Assembly (NCBI GenBank): GCA_026416815.1
Contig: JAOAEJ010000082.1
Location: forward strand, 1-55,920
Origin: Clostridia bacterium
GTDB lineage: Bacteria > Bacillota > Clostridia > Acetivibrionales > DSM-2933
Direction of reading: 5' to 3'
Length of the DNA stretch: 55,920 nt
Shown: positions 53,608 through 55,920 of the stretch, piece by piece
How positions within the stretch are numbered: the stretch's first letter is position 1
Layout: every line of letters begins with the position of its first letter
Translations under genes and position numbers: made by a program
Notes under the pieces: generated by a model
Database searches by the model: none
The model's input: only the letters and a program-made list of their open reading frames with translations
Told to the model about the DNA's origin: nothing

Positions 53608-55035
53608 TTAGTTTATATCAACTACTGGGATCGGCGTTGGTGTTGGCGTCGGCGTCGGTGCTGGTGTCGGTGTTGGCGTTAGTATCGGCGTTGAAGTCGG
53701 TGCTGGTGTCGGTGTTGGCTCTGGTGGTAACGCATTTACTGTAATTGAAATGTCATTATTGAGGTATGCTGTTTTAGTATTGCTAAATGGGTCAGTATAT
53801 ACAACCATACCATCTGTACCTCTGTAAATAACGCTACCAACTTGGTCGTACCTAACCTTGATTGAAAATTCCACAGTCTCAGCTTGGTATTTTCCATCAT
53901 CAACTTTTACCAACGAGAGACCGTTAATATCTCCGCTAACTCTTAATCTTCCATTTTCTTGAGTAACACTAAAGCCATCAGGTACACTTACAACAGATAC
54001 TCCTGCAGGCAGGAGGTGTGAAAATCGTGTGCTTCCAAAGGAGTATTCATTTACAATCTGAGTTGATATATCGTTGTACACACCTTGTAAAGCTATACTA
54101 TCCGCAGCCTCATAATATTTTTTAACTTGTCCTACACCGTTACCATTAGCTGTAATTACCTCTTTTGACTTACATGCGTTTCCTATAGCCTGCAAATCGG
54201 TATCCAATTCAAGATTTCCTGCACCCTTAACAAACCCTATTACATAGGTACTTATATTCTCTTGAGCTATCATACTACCTATAGTTGTTGCGTATCCTAG
54301 ACTCGCACCATCACCATCATCGTATCCAGTTCCGCCTAGATAATTTGTATTTGCATTGCCATCTGCAGTAAGGTAATTTGACGATCTAATGCGTGATGAC
54401 GCACATGTATACTTTGTGGGCTGACCATCGGTCAGTAATACTATGTATTTTTTTGCACTTGTATTTGTTGAATTCTTTAGCTTCCAATAAGCTCTTCTTA
54501 GAGCGTCTCCAATATTAGTTGCTCCCCCATCATCTAAATTATCTATTTGATTGTACAAACTAGTTACATTACTTGGGACTTGCATTGATAATAGATTGCC
54601 TACATTATATGCAGTAGTTGAATACGGGATAACACATATTTTTGCATTCTTTCCGCTAAATTTTCCAACAAAATCCTTAGCAACCTGCTTTGCCATATAT
54701 ATCCTTTGTTGTTTTGCATTATTAGTCGATGTACCCATTAAATCAAAGCCCATACTACCGGAAGTATCTATCAGCATAACAATTTCTTTTTCACCATACC
54801 TGCTGTTCTCTATATCGTTGCTTGTTATGTTGAATGTATCTCCATAAATTTTGTAGTTTAAGTCCTGATAGTCGTTTACCAGTACTACATTTGAAGATGT
54901 CGTCAAGCTGACTTTTAAAAACTGAGAACTCTCATGTGCCGCAAAGCTTGTTACAATCCCTATTGTAAGTGTTAATACCAGAACTAATGCTGTTGTGATG
55001 AAACTTAGATGCCGCTTTTTCAATTTCATCTTCAT
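53608..55035 (-). CDS. Secreted von Willebrand A-domain protein with Pro-Thr tail
   Basis: 475 aa. A signal peptide (residues ~1-33, ending in SFAA) is followed by a short domain and a vWA domain with a complete MIDAS (D90TSGS, DDGGATN, LTDGQPT). A beta-rich domain extends to about residue 430, then a 34-residue Pro-Thr repeat and five final residues. Such Pro-Thr stretches normally link two domains; here the protein stops right after. It is therefore a tail, or the frame was cut (see findings). The role is unknown, probably adhesion or surface interaction. The protein is divergent from cellulosomal scaffoldins, and no dockerin is present. Confidence 0.8.
   Translation of the reverse strand: MKMKLKKRHLSFITTALVLVLTLTIGIVTSFAAHESSQFLKVSLTTSSNVVLVNDYQDLNYKIYGDTFNITSNDIENSRYGEKEIVMLIDTSGSMGFDLMGTSTNNAKQQRIYMAKQVAKDFVGKFSGKNAKICVIPYSTTAYNVGNLLSMQVPSNVTSLYNQIDNLDDGGATNIGDALRRAYWKLKNSTNTSAKKYIVLLTDGQPTKYTCASSRIRSSNYLTADGNANTNYLGGTGYDDGDGASLGYATTIGSMIAQENISTYVIGFVKGAGNLELDTDLQAIGNACKSKEVITANGNGVGQVKKYYEAADSIALQGVYNDISTQIVNEYSFGSTRFSHLLPAGVSVVSVPDGFSVTQENGRLRVSGDINGLSLVKVDDGKYQAETVEFSIKVRYDQVGSVIYRGTDGMVVYTDPFSNTKTAYLNNDISITVNALPPEPTPTPAPTSTPILTPTPTPAPTPTPTPTPIPVVDIN
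53626..53727 (-). repeat. Pro-Thr coding repeat at the end of the vWA gene
   Basis: About 102 bases encode 34 residues of alternating PT/PA/PI. At DNA level it is a run of near-identical GGTGTTGGCGTC-type units, prone to slippage or assembly error, so length here is uncertain. Confidence 0.75.
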
Positions 55036-55119
55036 ACATACCCCCCACTTTTCTCTTCATGTTTGTCCATAAATATCTTCTGCAAATTCATCAACGGTTA
55101 CTTAAGCAGCTATCCTTCA

Positions 55120-55223
55120 ATAATATTTACCCATTATCTTCTGCTCCACACAAAACAAAAGGTAAATATTATCAATAATAAAGTAAATTAGTCCTTTACA
55201 TTTATCATTGTATAATATTTACC
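55120..55223. repeat. Three copies of a 12-mer upstream of the vWA gene
   Basis: ATAATATTTACC occurs at 55120-55131 and 55212-55223 and inverted (GGTAAATATTAT) at 55161-55172. The interval from 55036 to 55271 has no gene. The first two copies could form a hairpin or a regulator could bind the repeats. Confidence 0.35.
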
Positions 55224-55271
55224 AATATAATTCAATATCGACTGCGTATTTTTGTGAATATTGCCCAAATT

Positions 55272-55883
55272 TTATTCTGAAGTTATCAGAATGGTACGTG
55301 TATTTCCATCCCATTCGACCTTTGCACCCAGACTTTGAGATATAAATGCTAAAGGTACGAGCGTCCTTGAATTTTTTATTTTTGCAGGTACATCAAGTTC
55401 AATCTTTTTGTCACCAATTTGAGCGACTTTATTATTTATTTGTAATACTATCTTGGTATCTATTTTAGTTCCTGTTACTGTCCTTGTAGGTCCATCCCAC
55501 CTAACTTTGGCACCAAAAGCTAGAAATATCCCACTAAACGGTACCAGTGTACGGCCACTCTCAATGGTTGGAGGTACATCAAAGCTAAGTAATTTTCCAT
55601 CTAGGAATACTTTAATATCCTTTGAAGCTGGGTTTCTATTTGGCGTATAAGCTAGGCTCTGTACAGGCTTGCTGCTTATTACCACAGCACTATCTCCCAA
55701 TTGTCCATATAAGTTACTGCCCCATGCTGTAAGTGTGCCATCACTTCGGATAGCTAGAGAATGCTGTGCACCTCCATCAATGCCAACTACATCAGCTATT
55801 TCATAAACCCGTGTTGGTGTATTGCAAGCCAAATCATTTCCATTCCCCAGTTGTCCATTTGAATTGTCTCCCCATGCCCATAC
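55272..55883 (-). CDS. RCC1-repeat/stalk-domain protein, 5'-truncated at the contig end
   Basis: 203 residues remain, with the true start missing. Two RCC1-type repeats (WAWGDNSNGQLGNGN and TAWGSNLYGQLGD) are followed by a copper-amine-oxidase N-terminal-like stalk domain (residues ~95-203; VPPTIESGRTLVPF and VPAKIKNSRTLVPL repeat). Such proteins are secreted by clostridia; RCC1 repeats form beta-propellers, here probably only the last blades. An apparent ATG start at 55898 lies in adapter sequence (MYKRQ) and is not real. Confidence 0.8.
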   Translation of the reverse strand, partial: VWAWGDNSNGQLGNGNDLACNTPTRVYEIADVVGIDGGAQHSLAIRSDGTLTAWGSNLYGQLGDSAVVISSKPVQSLAYTPNRNPASKDIKVFLDGKLLSFDVPPTIESGRTLVPFSGIFLAFGAKVRWDGPTRTVTGTKIDTKIVLQINNKVAQIGDKKIELDVPAKIKNSRTLVPLAFISQSLGAKVEWDGNTRTILITSE

Positions 55884-55920
55884 CTGTCTCTTATACACAT
55901 CTCCGAGCCCACGAGACCAG
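55884..55920. other. Nextera transposase adapter (sequencing artefact)
   Basis: Bases 55884-55902 are the 19-bp mosaic end and 55903-55917 the read-2 Nextera extension; the last three bases probably begin an index. This is not biological and marks a contig end. Confidence 0.97.

Noticed and set aside
53626..53727. Tandem repeats that might be taken for a CRISPR array
   Set aside because: The units are short, have no spacers and encode an in-frame Pro-Thr tract in a secreted protein.
55884..55898. Start codon of a 208-aa protein beginning MYKRQ
   Set aside because: The five codons are adapter sequence, so the gene is truncated and has no start in the window.

Overview
The window looks like the chromosome of a low-GC, spore-forming clostridium. 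It carries spo0A, spoIVB and the complete spoIIIAA-AH operon in the order usual for Clostridia. It also has an anaerobic indolepyruvate:ferredoxin oxidoreductase and secreted proteins with a Pro-Thr tail or RCC1/stalk domains, of the sort common in cellulolytic clostridia near Ruminiclostridium/Acetivibrio. The species was not determined. From about 3.8 kb to the right end almost everything reads on the minus strand; the exceptions are an RluD-type synthase and a MerR-like gene near 26-27.5 kb. I recognised no tRNA, rRNA, CRISPR array, intact insertion sequence or prophage.

Left end, 1-3.85 kb: accessory DNA. A plus-strand protein with topoisomerase-type zinc ribbons converges on a two-gene minus-strand cassette. 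The cassette is a protein of unknown function with a C-terminal XRE helix-turn-helix, followed by an HNH-nuclease-like protein. Its promoter overlaps one arm of a 12-bp inverted repeat, which could be its operator. I read the cassette as a candidate defence or selfish module, with unknown function.

3.85-13.7 kb: an RlmD-type rRNA methyltransferase, then a canonical c-di-GMP-I riboswitch with a strong promoter but no recognisable gene downstream. Next come a PspC-domain protein and an arylacid operon (LctP-type permease, two phenylacetate-CoA ligases, IorAB, tandem-ACT protein). 13.9-25.6 kb: a cytoplasmic GH13 enzyme, aroB, ileS behind a T-box leader, and the division-associated cluster divIVA-ylmH-yggT-sepF-yggS-hlyD-like-ynbB.

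25.9-53.4 kb: rluD and a MerR-like coiled-coil gene; then the conserved block spo0A, spoIVB, recN, argR, nadK, tlyA, dxs, oapA, OLE RNA, DUF212, ispA, xseB, xseA, nusB, the Asp23/AmaP envelope-stress set, spoIIIAH to spoIIIAA, a CD1247-like zinc protein, efp, an M24 peptidase, aroQ and an endonuclease-IV-like protein. The roughly 890 bases between the start of oapA and DUF212 hold a large structured noncoding RNA of about 620 nt that matches OLE RNA by position, size, closing stem and partner gene. This is the most striking feature here. dxs, ispA and the DUF212 phosphatase-fold protein tie the block to isoprenoid and membrane-lipid metabolism.

Right end: a secreted von Willebrand A protein with a Pro-Thr tail and a 5'-truncated RCC1/stalk-domain protein. 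The last 37 bases are Nextera transposase adapter, so the right edge is a contig end and the apparent start of the last gene is an artefact.
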